DNA of 40,911 nucleotides from Bacteroidota bacterium (GTDB lineage Bacteria; Bacteroidota; Bacteroidia; Chitinophagales; Chitinophagaceae), in NCBI GenBank assembly GCA_947448725.1, contig CANFOM010000022.1, positions 1 through 40,911 on the forward strand. The letters run 5' to 3'. The notes beneath the pieces are model-generated. The model saw only the letters and a program-made list of their open reading frames with translations. It searched no databases and was not told where the DNA came from. Below, piece after piece: positions 24,459 through 33,757 of this stretch (position 1 is its first letter; each line of letters opens with the position of its first letter). A program made the translations under genes and the position numbers.

Positions 24459-27299
24459 ATGGCCAGCAGTAAAAAAGAGAAGACGGGGAAAATTGAAAAT
24501 AATGACATCCAGGTAGTAGGGGCAAGGGTGCATAATTTAAAAAATGTAACGGTTGCTTTTCCGCGCAATCAATTTATAGTGGTTACTGGCGTATCTGGCA
24601 GTGGTAAATCATCCTTAACCATTGATACCTTATTTGCCGAGGGGCAAAGGCGCTATGCGGAGAGCTTATCTTCTTATGCAAGGCAGTTTATGTCCCGAAT
24701 GGGAAAGCCAGATGTAGATTATATTAAGGGCTTGTGCCCGGCCATCGCTATTGAACAAAAAGTAGTCACTCGAACACCGCGCAGTACAGTGGGTAGCATG
24801 ACCGAAATTTATGATTACCTGCGTGTATTTTATGCCAGAGTAGGAAAAACCATCTCGCCCATAAGTGGACAGGAAGTAAAAAAGCAAGATGTGCAGGATG
24901 TGTTGGAGTTTATCCAAAAAGGAAAGGCGGGTGATAAAATGGTTCTAATAGTTCCCTTTAAACAGCAAGCTAAAAGAGATATACAAGAAGAGTTAAATAT
25001 ATTATTACAAAAAGGTTTTGCTAGAATTTATTTAAGGGCTGGGGCTGAATCAAATAAGACCAAAGCAGCTGCATCCAGTATTTTAAGAATTGAAGATGCC
25101 CTCGCTATGACCAAGACCGAAATCACTAAAATCATTAAAGCGCAGGAGGTTTATGTTTTAATTGATAGGGTAGTGGTAAAAGCATTTGATGAAGATGATA
25201 TTCACCGAATAAGTGATTCCATTGGTACTGCATTTTATGAAGGAGAAGGCATGTTATGGGTGGAACAAAATGAAACAGTATTAAAAACTTTCAATAATAA
25301 GTTCACTTTGGATGGCATTGAATTTGATGAACCAAGTCCTAATTTATTTTCTTTCAACAATCCTTATGGGGCTTGTCCAACTTGTGAAGGGTATAGTCAG
25401 GTATTAGGTATTGATGAAAATTTAGTGATACCCAATACCAATTTATCGGTGTATGATGGAGGGGTAGCGCCCTGGAAAGGAGAGAAATTAGTTTGGTGGA
25501 AGGATCAGTTTGTAAAAGAAGCAGGCAAAGCAGGATTCCCGATACATCAACCCATTAATAAATTAACAAAGACGCAAGTAACGCAGCTGTGGAAGGGAGT
25601 GGGCAAGGCATTGGGGATAGATGCTTTTTTTGAAGATGTAAAAGCTCATTTGTATAAAGTGCAATTTAGAGTAATGTTAAGCAGGTATCGTGGTAGAACC
25701 AATTGTCCCGATTGTGAAGGGTACCGCGTGCGCAAGGAAGCTCTGTATGTAAAAATTGCAGGCAAGCATATTGGAGAATTGTGTGCGATGCCCGTAAAAG
25801 ATTTACAGGTTTGGTTTACGGAGTTAAAGTTAACAGCACATGATAAGCAAATAGCAAAAAGATTATTGATAGAATTAGAACAGCGTATACAAACTTTAAT
25901 GGATGTGGGCTTGGGGTATTTAACTTTATCTCGTTTGGCGAATAGTTTAAGTGGAGGCGAAAGTCAGAGAATACAATTAACAAGATGCTTGGGAAGTAAT
26001 TTAACCAACTCCTTATATATTTTAGATGAGCCAAGTATTGGTCTACATTCAAGGGATACAGAAAGACTCATTAAAGTATTACAAAACCTAAGAGACTTAG
26101 GCAATACTGTAGTGGTGGTAGAACACGATGAGCAAATTATGCGACATGCCGATCATATCATTGACATGGGCCCTTTAGCAGCGCACCAGGGCGGAGAAGT
26201 AGTAGCGGTAGGCAATGCGGCTGCGCTTATAAAAGATAAAGACAGTTTAACAGGAAAGTATTTAAGCGGTGCTATGAGTATACCCATTCCAGAAAAAACA
26301 AGAATATCAAAACACTTTATAAAATTAGAAGGGGCGTATTTACACAATTTAAAAAGCATTGATATTCAATTTCCCTTGCATAGTTTATGTGTAGTGAGTG
26401 GTGTAAGTGGAAGTGGAAAAACTACTTTGGTAAAACAAGTATTGTACAATGCTTTATTAAAAGCCAAAGCACTTCCTACAGAAATAGTTGGAGGCTATAA
26501 TGGTTTAAGTGGTGATTTGCATTTGATAGATCAAATAGAAATGGTAGATCAAAATCCAATTGGAAAATCATCTCGCAGTAATCCTGTTACGTATATCAAA
26601 GCATATGATGCCATAAGAGATTTGTATTCCAAACAAGCGCTATCTAAAATTAGAGGGTTTTTGCCCAAACATTTCTCCTTCAATGTAGATGGAGGTAGAT
26701 GTGATACCTGTAAAGGCGAGGGAGAACAATTGGTAGAGATGCAATTTTTGGCCGATGTGCATTTAACCTGTGAGGATTGTGGAGGAAAAAGATTTAAGGA
26801 AGCGGTTTTAGAAGTGCAGTACAAAGGGAAAAATATTTATGAAGTATTAGAGATGAGTGTAGAGGAAGCGATTACATTTTTTGCAGATGAAAAAAATATA
26901 GTACTGGCTATTAGCCCATTGCAGGAAGTGGGCTTGGGTTATGTAAAGTTGGGACAGAGCAGTAGCACCTTAAGTGGAGGCGAAGCGCAAAGAGTAAAGT
27001 TGGCTAGCTTTTTAGGCAAGGGCAAAGCAAGTAATAAAATGTTATTCATTTTTGATGAACCCACCACCGGATTACATTTTCACGATATCCATAAATTATT
27101 AAAAGCATTTAATGCTTTGATTGAACAAGGCCATTCCTTAATAGTGGTCGAACACAATACCGATGTCATTAAAGTAGCCGACTGGGTGATAGACATGGGC
27201 CCCGAGGCTGGAGAAGGTGGTGGAACTGTGGTTTATGCTGGTGTACCCAAGGGTTTGGCCAAGTGTAAAGCCTCTCAAACAGGAAAATATTTATCTTAA
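24459..27299 (+). CDS. uvrA: Excinuclease ABC subunit A (UvrA), variant zinc module 1
   Basis: A 946-residue ABC-type DNA damage sensor that loads UvrB in nucleotide excision repair. Both nucleotide-binding sites are intact: Walker A GVSGSGKSS near residue 44 and a second GVSGSGKTT, with signatures LSGGESQRIQL and LSGGEAQRVKL and both Walker B LDEPSIGLH / FDEPTTGLH. The UvrB-interaction region after TPRSTVGSMTEIYDYLRVFYARVG is retained. The first zinc module keeps only its second cysteine pair (CPTC, about 306/309); the first pair, normally just before the LFSFNNP block, is replaced by FTLDGIEFDEPSPN. The last zinc motif (CDTC...CEDC) is complete. The ATG at 24459 is chosen because a -7-like TTATTTTG (24447-24454) ends 4 nt before it. 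It may be one of two UvrA paralogues. Confidence 0.94.
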   Translation: MASSKKEKTGKIENNDIQVVGARVHNLKNVTVAFPRNQFIVVTGVSGSGKSSLTIDTLFAEGQRRYAESLSSYARQFMSRMGKPDVDYIKGLCPAIAIEQKVVTRTPRSTVGSMTEIYDYLRVFYARVGKTISPISGQEVKKQDVQDVLEFIQKGKAGDKMVLIVPFKQQAKRDIQEELNILLQKGFARIYLRAGAESNKTKAAASSILRIEDALAMTKTEITKIIKAQEVYVLIDRVVVKAFDEDDIHRISDSIGTAFYEGEGMLWVEQNETVLKTFNNKFTLDGIEFDEPSPNLFSFNNPYGACPTCEGYSQVLGIDENLVIPNTNLSVYDGGVAPWKGEKLVWWKDQFVKEAGKAGFPIHQPINKLTKTQVTQLWKGVGKALGIDAFFEDVKAHLYKVQFRVMLSRYRGRTNCPDCEGYRVRKEALYVKIAGKHIGELCAMPVKDLQVWFTELKLTAHDKQIAKRLLIELEQRIQTLMDVGLGYLTLSRLANSLSGGESQRIQLTRCLGSNLTNSLYILDEPSIGLHSRDTERLIKVLQNLRDLGNTVVVVEHDEQIMRHADHIIDMGPLAAHQGGEVVAVGNAAALIKDKDSLTGKYLSGAMSIPIPEKTRISKHFIKLEGAYLHNLKSIDIQFPLHSLCVVSGVSGSGKTTLVKQVLYNALLKAKALPTEIVGGYNGLSGDLHLIDQIEMVDQNPIGKSSRSNPVTYIKAYDAIRDLYSKQALSKIRGFLPKHFSFNVDGGRCDTCKGEGEQLVEMQFLADVHLTCEDCGGKRFKEAVLEVQYKGKNIYEVLEMSVEEAITFFADEKNIVLAISPLQEVGLGYVKLGQSSSTLSGGEAQRVKLASFLGKGKASNKMLFIFDEPTTGLHFHDIHKLLKAFNALIEQGHSLIVVEHNTDVIKVADWVIDMGPEAGEGGGTVVYAGVPKGLAKCKASQTGKYLS

Positions 27300-27692
27300 T
27301 CTATCAGCGCTTCTAACTTTTCGATCGTCTTTGTAAATATTGACAACGGCCATTATTTGTAGAATGGGTATAATAAACAAAGCGAGTGAGGGTAAGGTAA
27401 AGCCACCGCCTGGATTGGCTATAACTACTTTATAAATGAAGTAGCCAATGAGTACAGACAATAAAAAATTAACAAGCACTACTTTTAATTGCAACATTCG
27501 ATTGCCATATAAAAAGATGGTGATAAACGATAAACAAGCACTAAAAGCCAAGGAGATGAGGGTGCTGTATTGAGCACTGCCATTGATCTCCAATGCAAAG
27601 GGAACAGGCGTATAATAAAAAGGGAAACGCAAAACAGAAAATGCTGCAGCGCTTGCTAATAAAAGCCAAATGGTTTGAATTCTTTGTATCAT
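27291..27692 (-). CDS. DUF4293 family membrane protein
   Basis: A 133-residue protein with four hydrophobic helices (about 7-22, 42-62, 69-90, 100-117), matching the Bacteroidota DUF4293 family; MIQRIQTIWLLLA is the characteristic opening. Function is unknown. Its 3' end overlaps the uvrA 3' end by 9 bp, convergent. TAACTTTA (27697-27704, minus), one mismatch from TAnnTTTG, ends 4 nt before the ATG, suggesting a leaderless transcript. Confidence 0.88.
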   Translation of the reverse strand: MIQRIQTIWLLLASAAAFSVLRFPFYYTPVPFALEINGSAQYSTLISLAFSACLSFITIFLYGNRMLQLKVVLVNFLLSVLIGYFIYKVVIANPGGGFTLPSLALFIIPILQIMAVVNIYKDDRKVRSADRLR

Positions 27693-27717
27693 GGTATAAA
27701 GTTAAACTATTTAAAAT

Positions 27718-27749
27718 AAAAAAACCTCCAGATAAAGGGAGGTTTTTTT
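27718..27749. terminator. Terminator downstream of glyA
   Basis: A-run plus ACCTCC pairs with GGAGGT plus T-run (27718-27729 / 27738-27749), loop 8 nt. It separates minus-strand glyA from the DUF4293 gene and is symmetrical enough to work in either direction. Confidence 0.85.
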
Positions 27750-27770
27750 ATTTGAGCGCTATTCAGTTTT

Positions 27771-27805
27771 ATTAACTGATTAAACTCATGATTTATTCAG
27801 TTAAT
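27771..27805 (-). terminator. Second hairpin near the glyA stop
   Basis: ATTAACTGA (27771-27779) pairs with TCAGTTAAT (27797-27805), 9 bp with a 17-nt loop, just beyond the glyA stop codon at 27809-27811. Weak on its own; probably works with the stronger terminator at 27718-27749. Confidence 0.4.
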
Positions 27806-27808
27806 AAT

Positions 27809-29089
27809 TTATCCAAGCTCAGGATACAACACAAATTGATCCATAAACTTATTCACCTCTTTTTTAGTATCAGCTAAAATAGTTTCATTGTCTGCATTCA
27901 TTAAGGCTTTGTCTATTGCTTCTACTACAAAAGGAATATGACCCTCGTTCATACCACGAGTAGTAATAGCGGCAACACCAAAACGAATACCAGAAGTAAC
28001 AAAAGCCGATTTATCATCGTAAGGCACCATGTTTTTATTTGCAGTTATATCGGCATGTCCTAAAACTTGTTCTGCTTTTTTACCACTGATATTTTTATTG
28101 CGTAAATCGATTAACATTAAATGGTTGTCTGTTCCGCCACTTATGATTTCATATCCTTTTGCGACAAAGGCGGCCGCCATAGCTTGTGCATTTTTTTGAA
28201 CTTGTTTCGCATACACAGTAAACTCATCCGATAAAATTTCACCAAAGGCAATGGCTTTAGCGGCAATCACATGTTCTAATGGTCCACCTTGAGTTCCTGG
28301 GAATACGGCCATATCAATTACATTAGACCATAATCTTAAATTGCCTTTTACATCTTTTAATCCTAAAGTATTTTCCCCATCTTTCGCCATCATAATCACT
28401 CCACCACGAGGACCACGTAAAGTTTTATGAGTAGTAGAAGTAACAAAATGACAATGATTAAATGGAGAACTTAATAAACCTTTTGCAATTAAACCTGCTG
28501 GGTGAGCAATATCGGCCATAACAAAAGCACCTATTTCGTCGGCTACTTTACGAATGCGCGCGTAATCAATATCACGACTATAAGCACTTGCGCCACAAAT
28601 AATTAATTTAGGTTTATGTGTTCTAGCTTGACTTTCTAACATATCATAATCAATTAATCCAGTTTCTTTAACTACGCCATAAAAATGTGGATTATAAGTT
28701 TTGCCAGAAAAATTTACGGCACTTCCGTGTGTTAAGTGACCGCCCATACTTAGGTCCAAACCTAAGATGGCATCACCAGGATGTAAAATAGCTAGCATCA
28801 AAGCAGCGTTTGCTTGTGCACCACTATGTGGTTGCACATTCGCATATTCAATTCCAAATACTTCTTTTAAACGATCAATGGCTAAGGTTTCTGTTTTATC
28901 TACAATTTCACAACCACCATAATACCTACGACCTGGATAACCTTCGGCATATTTATTGGTCATTACTCCTCCCATTGCTTGCATTACTTGTAAGCTGGTA
29001 AAATTTTCAGAAGCAATTAATTCAATGCCTCTTCTTTGGCGTAATAATTCTTCGCGGATGATGTCAAATACAAGGGTATCTCTTTGCAT
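27809..29089 (-). CDS. glyA: Serine hydroxymethyltransferase
   Basis: A 426-residue cytoplasmic PLP enzyme interconverting serine plus tetrahydrofolate with glycine plus methylene-tetrahydrofolate, feeding the one-carbon pool. Visible motifs are [29 protein letters not shown], the substrate/PLP segment [15 protein letters not shown] and the Schiff-base lysine in [14 protein letters not shown]. The C-terminal [14 protein letters not shown] is typical. The ATG at 29089 gives the normal N-terminus [14 protein letters not shown]; a longer frame to 29182 has no family similarity and reads through the -7 element TATTTTTG at 29118-29125. Monocistronic with a terminator downstream; folD in the window uses its product. 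Confidence 0.97.
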   Translation of the reverse strand: MQRDTLVFDIIREELLRQRRGIELIASENFTSLQVMQAMGGVMTNKYAEGYPGRRYYGGCEIVDKTETLAIDRLKEVFGIEYANVQPHSGAQANAALMLAILHPGDAILGLDLSMGGHLTHGSAVNFSGKTYNPHFYGVVKETGLIDYDMLESQARTHKPKLIICGASAYSRDIDYARIRKVADEIGAFVMADIAHPAGLIAKGLLSSPFNHCHFVTSTTHKTLRGPRGGVIMMAKDGENTLGLKDVKGNLRLWSNVIDMAVFPGTQGGPLEHVIAAKAIAFGEILSDEFTVYAKQVQKNAQAMAAAFVAKGYEIISGGTDNHLMLIDLRNKNISGKKAEQVLGHADITANKNMVPYDDKSAFVTSGIRFGVAAITTRGMNEGHIPFVVEAIDKALMNADNETILADTKKEVNKFMDQFVLYPELG

Positions 29090-29117
29090 GGTGCTATATT
29101 TTATTGTACTGTTTTTG

Positions 29118-29125
29118 CAAAAATA
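29118..29125 (-). promoter_or_regulatory. -7 element upstream of glyA
   Basis: TATTTTTG on the minus strand, exact TAnnTTTG, 28 nt before the ATG at 29089. It confirms the shorter glyA start. Confidence 0.6.
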
Positions 29126-29163
29126 AATCTTTATAAAGCCTCTGCAAAGCTTTCTTTCAACAG

Positions 29164-29175
29164 TTAGGCGCCTAA
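29164..29175. promoter_or_regulatory. Perfect 12-bp palindrome in the glyA/nucleotidyltransferase divergent region
   Basis: TTAGGCGCCTAA is a perfect palindrome, notably GC-rich in an AT-rich intergenic region, lying between the two divergent genes. A dimeric operator is possible; no family can be assigned. Confidence 0.35.
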
Positions 29176-29281
29176 TATCCACATTTCCAATGCCTTTTGT
29201 TGAATTTGACTATTTCTGGCTTCAAATTGCATCATTACTAACAGTTATTTGCTACTTTTATCTCCCCCTAAAAATTACACA

Positions 29282-30274
29282 ATGAAGGCTATTATTCCAG
29301 TTGCGGGAGCAGGTGCAAAACTTCGCCCTCATACCTATACACAGCCCAAGGCATTGATACCGATGGCTGGTAAAACTATCCTTAGTTTTATCGTAGATCA
29401 GTTAAGGGAAGTAGGTATTACCGAGTTTATTTTTATAGTAGGTTATTTAGGCGATAAAATTCAGGATTATGTACAAACCACTTACCCCAATTTAACCACC
29501 CATTTTGTGTATCAGAATGAACGAAATGGAACAGCTCATGCGATAGAATTGGCTAGAAATATTATTGGTGATGATGAAGTGTTTATAGCCTTAGGAGATA
29601 CGATTTGTGAATTTGATATTAAAGAAGTGATGGAAAGTCCCTTTAGTATGTTGGGTATCAAAAAGGTAGATGATCCAAGACAGTTTGGGGTGGTTGAAAT
29701 AAATGAAGAAGGAGAAGTTGAGCATGCGGTAGAAAAACCATCTATACCCAAAAGCAATAATGCACTCGTAGGATTGTATAAAATAAAGGAGTCGAAAATT
29801 TTATTTGAATGCTTTCAACAGCTATTTACCGAAGACATTAAATCCAATGGCGAATACAATTTAACGGATGCCTTGGATTGTATGATTAAAAAGGGGGTCG
29901 CTTTTAAAACATTTAAAGTAAAACATTGGTACGATTGTGGTAAAAAAGAAAACTTATTAGAAGCCAATGCGGTATTGCTTAAAAAAACGGGTGGTTTGGC
30001 AGTAAAGCCAGAAACTTATCCCAATAGCATTATCATTGCACCCGTTAGTATTGCAGAAGGTTGTGTAATTGAAAATTCAATCATTGGGCCACATGTAACT
30101 ATTGGCAATAACACTACTATTAAAAGTTCGGTGGTCAAAGAAAGTATTATAGGTTCTTATACCACCCTCGACGAAGTAGTTTTAGATAATTCATTAATTG
30201 GAAGTGATGCAGCCGTTAAAGGGTTAAGCCGCACTTTAAATATTGGAGACAACACCGAAATTGATTTTGGATAA
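29282..30274 (+). CDS. Sugar-phosphate nucleotidyltransferase with left-handed beta-helix tail
   Basis: A 330-residue enzyme of the glucose-1-phosphate thymidylyl/uridylyltransferase type, activating a sugar phosphate with an NTP for cell-surface polysaccharide or nucleotide-sugar synthesis. The nucleotide-binding signature is MKAIIPVAGAGAKLRPHTYTQPKALIPM, followed by VYQNERNGTAHAIELA, the metal-binding FIALGDTI, and GEYNLTDALD. After about residue 245 comes a hexapeptide-like left-handed helix (SIIIAPVSIAEGCVIENSIIGPHVTIGNN), as in long RmlA-like and archaeal bifunctional enzymes. Sugar and base specificity cannot be read here. The ATG at 29282 is family-like. A -7-like TACTTTTA lies about 25 nt upstream. 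No glycan genes are adjacent. Confidence 0.92.
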   Translation: MKAIIPVAGAGAKLRPHTYTQPKALIPMAGKTILSFIVDQLREVGITEFIFIVGYLGDKIQDYVQTTYPNLTTHFVYQNERNGTAHAIELARNIIGDDEVFIALGDTICEFDIKEVMESPFSMLGIKKVDDPRQFGVVEINEEGEVEHAVEKPSIPKSNNALVGLYKIKESKILFECFQQLFTEDIKSNGEYNLTDALDCMIKKGVAFKTFKVKHWYDCGKKENLLEANAVLLKKTGGLAVKPETYPNSIIIAPVSIAEGCVIENSIIGPHVTIGNNTTIKSSVVKESIIGSYTTLDEVVLDNSLIGSDAAVKGLSRTLNIGDNTEIDFG

Positions 30275-30280
30275 TTTATA

Positions 30281-31039
30281 CTAAGCGTCTTTGTGCAAGT
30301 ACATCGAATTTGCTTGTGCCACACAGGTCATTACTACATCGTTAATACAAACATGTTTAGGTACATTGGCTACATACCAAGCGGTATCTGCAATATCTTC
30401 GGCTTTTAAGGGTTCGTATCCATTGTACACCGCTTTTGCTTTGGCAGCATCTCCTTTAAAACGTACTAAGGAGAAATCTGTTTCTACAGCGCCAGGATGT
30501 ATAGAAGTAACTTTTATTTTATACTGCAATAAATCAATTCTTTGTGCTTTGGTAATAGCATCCACTGCATGTTTAGAAGCGCAGTAAACATTACCATCTT
30601 TATAAACCTCTTTGCCAGCGGTGCTACCAATATTGATGATATGACCTTGCTGTTTTATTAAATGAGGAAGTACTGCTTTAGAACAGTACAATAAGCCTTT
30701 TACATTGGTGTCAATCATTGTTTCCCAATCTTCTATATTGGCGTTTTCGAAGCTATCTCTACCTAAAGCAAGACCAGCATTGTTTACCAAAATATCAATG
30801 GCTTGCCATGCAGCAGGCAAGTTGCCTAATTGTTGAAAAACAGCTTCTTTGTTTTGAACATCAAAAACTAAACTTAAAGTTTTTACACCATATTTAGTTT
30901 CAATCGCCTTGGCAACGGCTTCTAATTTTTCTTTTCTGCGAGCGGTTATAATTAAGTTCCATCCACCTGCTGCAAATTTTTCGGCAATCGCTTTTCCAAA
31001 GCCTGAACTAGCCCCAGTAATTAATATAATTTTTGACAT
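30281..31039 (-). CDS. Short-chain dehydrogenase/reductase, YdfG-like
   Basis: A 252-residue NAD(P)-dependent oxidoreductase. The Rossmann motif TGASSGFGKAIAEKF, NNAGLALG, and the catalytic Ser-Tyr-Lys set (GSTAGKEVYKDGNVYCASK) are complete. Arg-rich TARRKEKL after strand 2 favours NADP(H). The C-terminal region (ETDFSLVRFKGDAAKAKAVYNG, ending CINDVVMTCVAQ) resembles E. coli YdfG, a 3-hydroxy acid/serine dehydrogenase active on malonic semialdehyde; that function is inferred by similarity. The ATG at 31039 is 10 bp after the upstream Lnb-like gene, so they are probably cotranscribed. The 3' end converges on the nucleotidyltransferase, 6 bp away. Confidence 0.93.
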   Translation of the reverse strand: MSKIILITGASSGFGKAIAEKFAAGGWNLIITARRKEKLEAVAKAIETKYGVKTLSLVFDVQNKEAVFQQLGNLPAAWQAIDILVNNAGLALGRDSFENANIEDWETMIDTNVKGLLYCSKAVLPHLIKQQGHIINIGSTAGKEVYKDGNVYCASKHAVDAITKAQRIDLLQYKIKVTSIHPGAVETDFSLVRFKGDAAKAKAVYNGYEPLKAEDIADTAWYVANVPKHVCINDVVMTCVAQANSMYLHKDA

Positions 31040-31049
31040 CGTATTTTTT

Positions 31050-32207
31050 TTAGTCTTTTTTAAATAATGGGTTGAATCGACCTTTTTCAATGAGTCGATA
31101 GTTTAATAAAAGTGCTATACCTATTAATACCCATACTTCTTTTGAAAAATGTTGTGGAAGCCAATAGCTGGTAAGTATTAATGCCACCACTGCTGCAAAA
31201 AACACCATGCCTATTTTACCAATAACTTTATTGCGAATAAAGTAAAATAGTAAAGCAATTAAATACAAAGGGTGCAACCACATTAGGTTGTAATTTTCGT
31301 AACAAGCCGTGTGTTTTGAAGCTAAGCTCATGTATACCACTAAAGCACCACCAATACTAAATAGTAAAAGAAATAGTACATCTAAAGTTTTAGCCAGTTT
31401 TTGCAGCGCTAAACTGTTCCATTTGGATGCGAACAAGTAGATTAGTAATAATATAAGTAAAGTATAAAACGGTGTAGAGGCAGCGGAGTTGGTTTGATTA
31501 GTAGCTACAAGGACATTGTTGGTAGCTACCAAGCGTCTTGTATTGGCAATTTGTTGGTGGAATAATTTGGGTAGGAAAGCGGCTTGAAAATCGGTTGGTT
31601 TTTGATCGGAGTAGGCGCCTAATAATAAATCTATGCCTAAGCCAATCCAAGGCAATCCTTGTTGGTAAGGGGCTTTGACAACTTCGGATCTAAAAGAAGG
31701 CACATTAATACCCACTGGCTGGAAGGCTGAATTTTTAAACAAGCCATCTTTAATACGTGTGGTGCAATTATCGGCAATGAAATTGTATAAGTAATAACGA
31801 TTGCTATCGATCATATTTATTTTTAAAGCCTGGTACCATTTTACTTTTTCAGCAGTAGATAGCTTTAGTACTTGCTCCAGCACTTCTCTTTGCTCAAATT
31901 TATATTCTGCTATAAAATCATTGTAGTTATTGGCAGAGACAAAATACAATAAACTGCCTTTTACAAATTTGGCTAAAAAATTAGGTTCGTTAAAATCAAA
32001 AGTGCCGTAATTAAAAACAATATCGGTATGATTAATACTATCCACCACTCTCACTGCAGTGTGTCCCCAAACGGTATAAATATCTTCGCCAGCAGCGCAG
32101 GTTAAAATACTTACTTGTAATTTAGCAGTGGTTGGGATACTATCTTGGGCAAGCGCATGCAATGCCGTAAAAGCATAAATTAAAAAGAAAAAAATAAATT
32201 TTTTCAA
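31050..32207 (-). CDS. Lnb/DUF4105-family membrane protein (putative lipoprotein N-acyltransferase)
   Basis: A 385-residue protein with a signal peptide (MKKFIFFFLIYAFTALHALAQ), a periplasmic DUF4105 domain (about 25-225) and about five C-terminal membrane helices (240-380). The domain shows TCAAGEDIYTVWGHTAVRV (His49) and YLYNFIADNCTTRIKDGL (Cys148), a candidate Cys-His catalytic pair. This architecture matches the family named Lnb, reported in Bacteroides to N-acylate lipoproteins in place of Lnt; transferring that role here is inference. The start is TTG at 32207: no ATG fits the signal peptide. It follows guaB by 22 bp and precedes the SDR gene by 10 bp. Confidence 0.85.
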   Translation of the reverse strand: MKKFIFFFLIYAFTALHALAQDSIPTTAKLQVSILTCAAGEDIYTVWGHTAVRVVDSINHTDIVFNYGTFDFNEPNFLAKFVKGSLLYFVSANNYNDFIAEYKFEQREVLEQVLKLSTAEKVKWYQALKINMIDSNRYYLYNFIADNCTTRIKDGLFKNSAFQPVGINVPSFRSEVVKAPYQQGLPWIGLGIDLLLGAYSDQKPTDFQAAFLPKLFHQQIANTRRLVATNNVLVATNQTNSAASTPFYTLLILLLIYLFASKWNSLALQKLAKTLDVLFLLLFSIGGALVVYMSLASKHTACYENYNLMWLHPLYLIALLFYFIRNKVIGKIGMVFFAAVVALILTSYWLPQHFSKEVWVLIGIALLLNYRLIEKGRFNPLFKKD

Positions 32208-32229
32208 GGCCCAGGGTATAAAGGGTTAA

Positions 32230-33714
32230 TTATTTCTTGCTATAGTTAGGCGCTTCTCTAGTCACTTCCACGTCATGGGTGTGACTTTCTCTCATGCCGG
32301 CGTTGGTAATTTGTACAAAAGTTGCTTTTTGTAAATCTTTCACTGTTTTAGCACCGCAATAACCCATACCAGCTTTTAATCCGCCAATGTATTGGTAAAC
32401 TATTTCATGTAAATTTCCTTTGTAAGCTACGCGTCCTTCAATTCCTTCTGGTACATATTTTTTTGAATCAGATTCGTTTTCTTGAAAATATCTATCACCA
32501 CTACCTTGACTCATTGCACCTATACTTCCCATGCCACGATAGCCTTTGAACTTACGACCTTCATATATAATAGTTTCACCAGGGCTTTCTTCGGTACCAG
32601 CAAAAACGCTACCCATCATTACGCAATTGGCGCCAGCTGCCAATGCTTTAACCATATCACCCGTATAACGAATACCGCCATCGGCGATAATTGGAATATT
32701 TTTTCCTTTCAAAGCTTTTGCAGCTTCCATAATGGCAGTTAATTGAGGAACACCTGCACCCGCAACAATACGCGTAGTGCAAATGGAACCAGGTCCAATA
32801 CCTACTTTCACTGCATCAGCACCAGCATTAGCCATGGCCAAAGCACCTTGAGCAGTGGCAACATTACCCGCAATCACAGGTAAATTTTTATAAGTTTTCT
32901 TCAATAATTTTAATGCTTCAATAACGCCTTTGCTATGACCATGTGCGCTATCTAATGAAACCACATCTACGCCAACACTTTGCAAAGCAGCAGCACGTTC
33001 TAATAAGTCTTTGGTAATGCCTAATGCAGCACCAACTAATAAACGACCAATATTGTCTTTTACTGCATTGGGAAAAGCGCTCAATTGTAAAATATCACGA
33101 TAGGTAATTAATCCAATTAATTTACCTTGTTTATTCACAACAGGTAGTTTTTCAATTTTATATTGACGAAGAATTTTTTCTGCTTTTCTTAAATCGGTTC
33201 CTTCTGGGGCAATCACTAAATTTTCTTTAGTCATTACTTCGCTTACTTTTCTTTTACGATCGGTTTCGAAACGTAAATCGCGATTGGTTAAAATACCCAC
33301 CAATTTATTTGTTTTATCAATGATAGGAATTCCTCCAATTTTATTTTCCTTCATTAATTTTAAGGCATCGCCTATAGTAGCAGTTACTTCTAAAGTTATA
33401 GGATCTACAATCATGCCACTTTCGCTACGTTTTACTTTACGCACTTGTTCGGCTTGTCGCTCAATGCTCATGTTTTTGTGTAAAATACCAATGCCACCTT
33501 CACGGGCTAAAGCAATTGCTAATTGTGCTTCGGTAACGGTATCCATTGCCGAGGACAAAATAGGTGTGTGTAATTGGATATTTTTGGTAAGCTGCGAGTG
33601 AATATTTACTTCGGAAGGAAGTATTTCGGAATAAGCGGGCATTAACAATACGTCATCAAAAGTTAAGCCTTGACCAAAAATGCGGGACTGGTTGGTAGTA
33701 TTTCTTGTTGCCAT
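32230..33714 (-). CDS. guaB: Inosine-5'-monophosphate dehydrogenase
   Basis: A 494-residue cytoplasmic enzyme oxidising IMP to XMP, the committed step to GMP. The barrel carries [42 protein letters not shown], the catalytic loop [20 protein letters not shown] with the nucleophile cysteine, and the flap region [12 protein letters not shown]. Two CBS domains (about 95-210) sit in the usual insertion. The ATG at 33714 was chosen; an in-frame TTG at 33720 overlaps the -7 element TATCTTTG (33718-33725), which ends only 3 nt before this ATG, so the transcript should be leaderless. Downstream lnb-like and SDR genes are close enough for cotranscription. Confidence 0.97.
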   Translation of the reverse strand: MATRNTTNQSRIFGQGLTFDDVLLMPAYSEILPSEVNIHSQLTKNIQLHTPILSSAMDTVTEAQLAIALAREGGIGILHKNMSIERQAEQVRKVKRSESGMIVDPITLEVTATIGDALKLMKENKIGGIPIIDKTNKLVGILTNRDLRFETDRKRKVSEVMTKENLVIAPEGTDLRKAEKILRQYKIEKLPVVNKQGKLIGLITYRDILQLSAFPNAVKDNIGRLLVGAALGITKDLLERAAALQSVGVDVVSLDSAHGHSKGVIEALKLLKKTYKNLPVIAGNVATAQGALAMANAGADAVKVGIGPGSICTTRIVAGAGVPQLTAIMEAAKALKGKNIPIIADGGIRYTGDMVKALAAGANCVMMGSVFAGTEESPGETIIYEGRKFKGYRGMGSIGAMSQGSGDRYFQENESDSKKYVPEGIEGRVAYKGNLHEIVYQYIGGLKAGMGYCGAKTVKDLQKATFVQITNAGMRESHTHDVEVTREAPNYSKK

Positions 33715-33717
33715 AGG

Positions 33718-33725
33718 CAAAGATA
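33718..33725 (-). promoter_or_regulatory. -7 element abutting the guaB start codon
   Basis: TATCTTTG (minus), exact TAnnTTTG, 3 nt before the ATG. It is the tightest spacing in the window and predicts a leaderless guaB mRNA. Confidence 0.7.
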
Positions 33726-33757
33726 GGGCCTTCGATTATTTAGGCAAAATCCTTTTT

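Noticed and set aside
29090..29182. N-terminal extension of glyA
   Set aside because: It contains the TATTTTTG promoter element and non-conserved residues; glyA homology begins at 29089.
32482..33601. Antisense ORFs inside guaB
   Set aside because: Shadows of the conserved IMP dehydrogenase reading frame.
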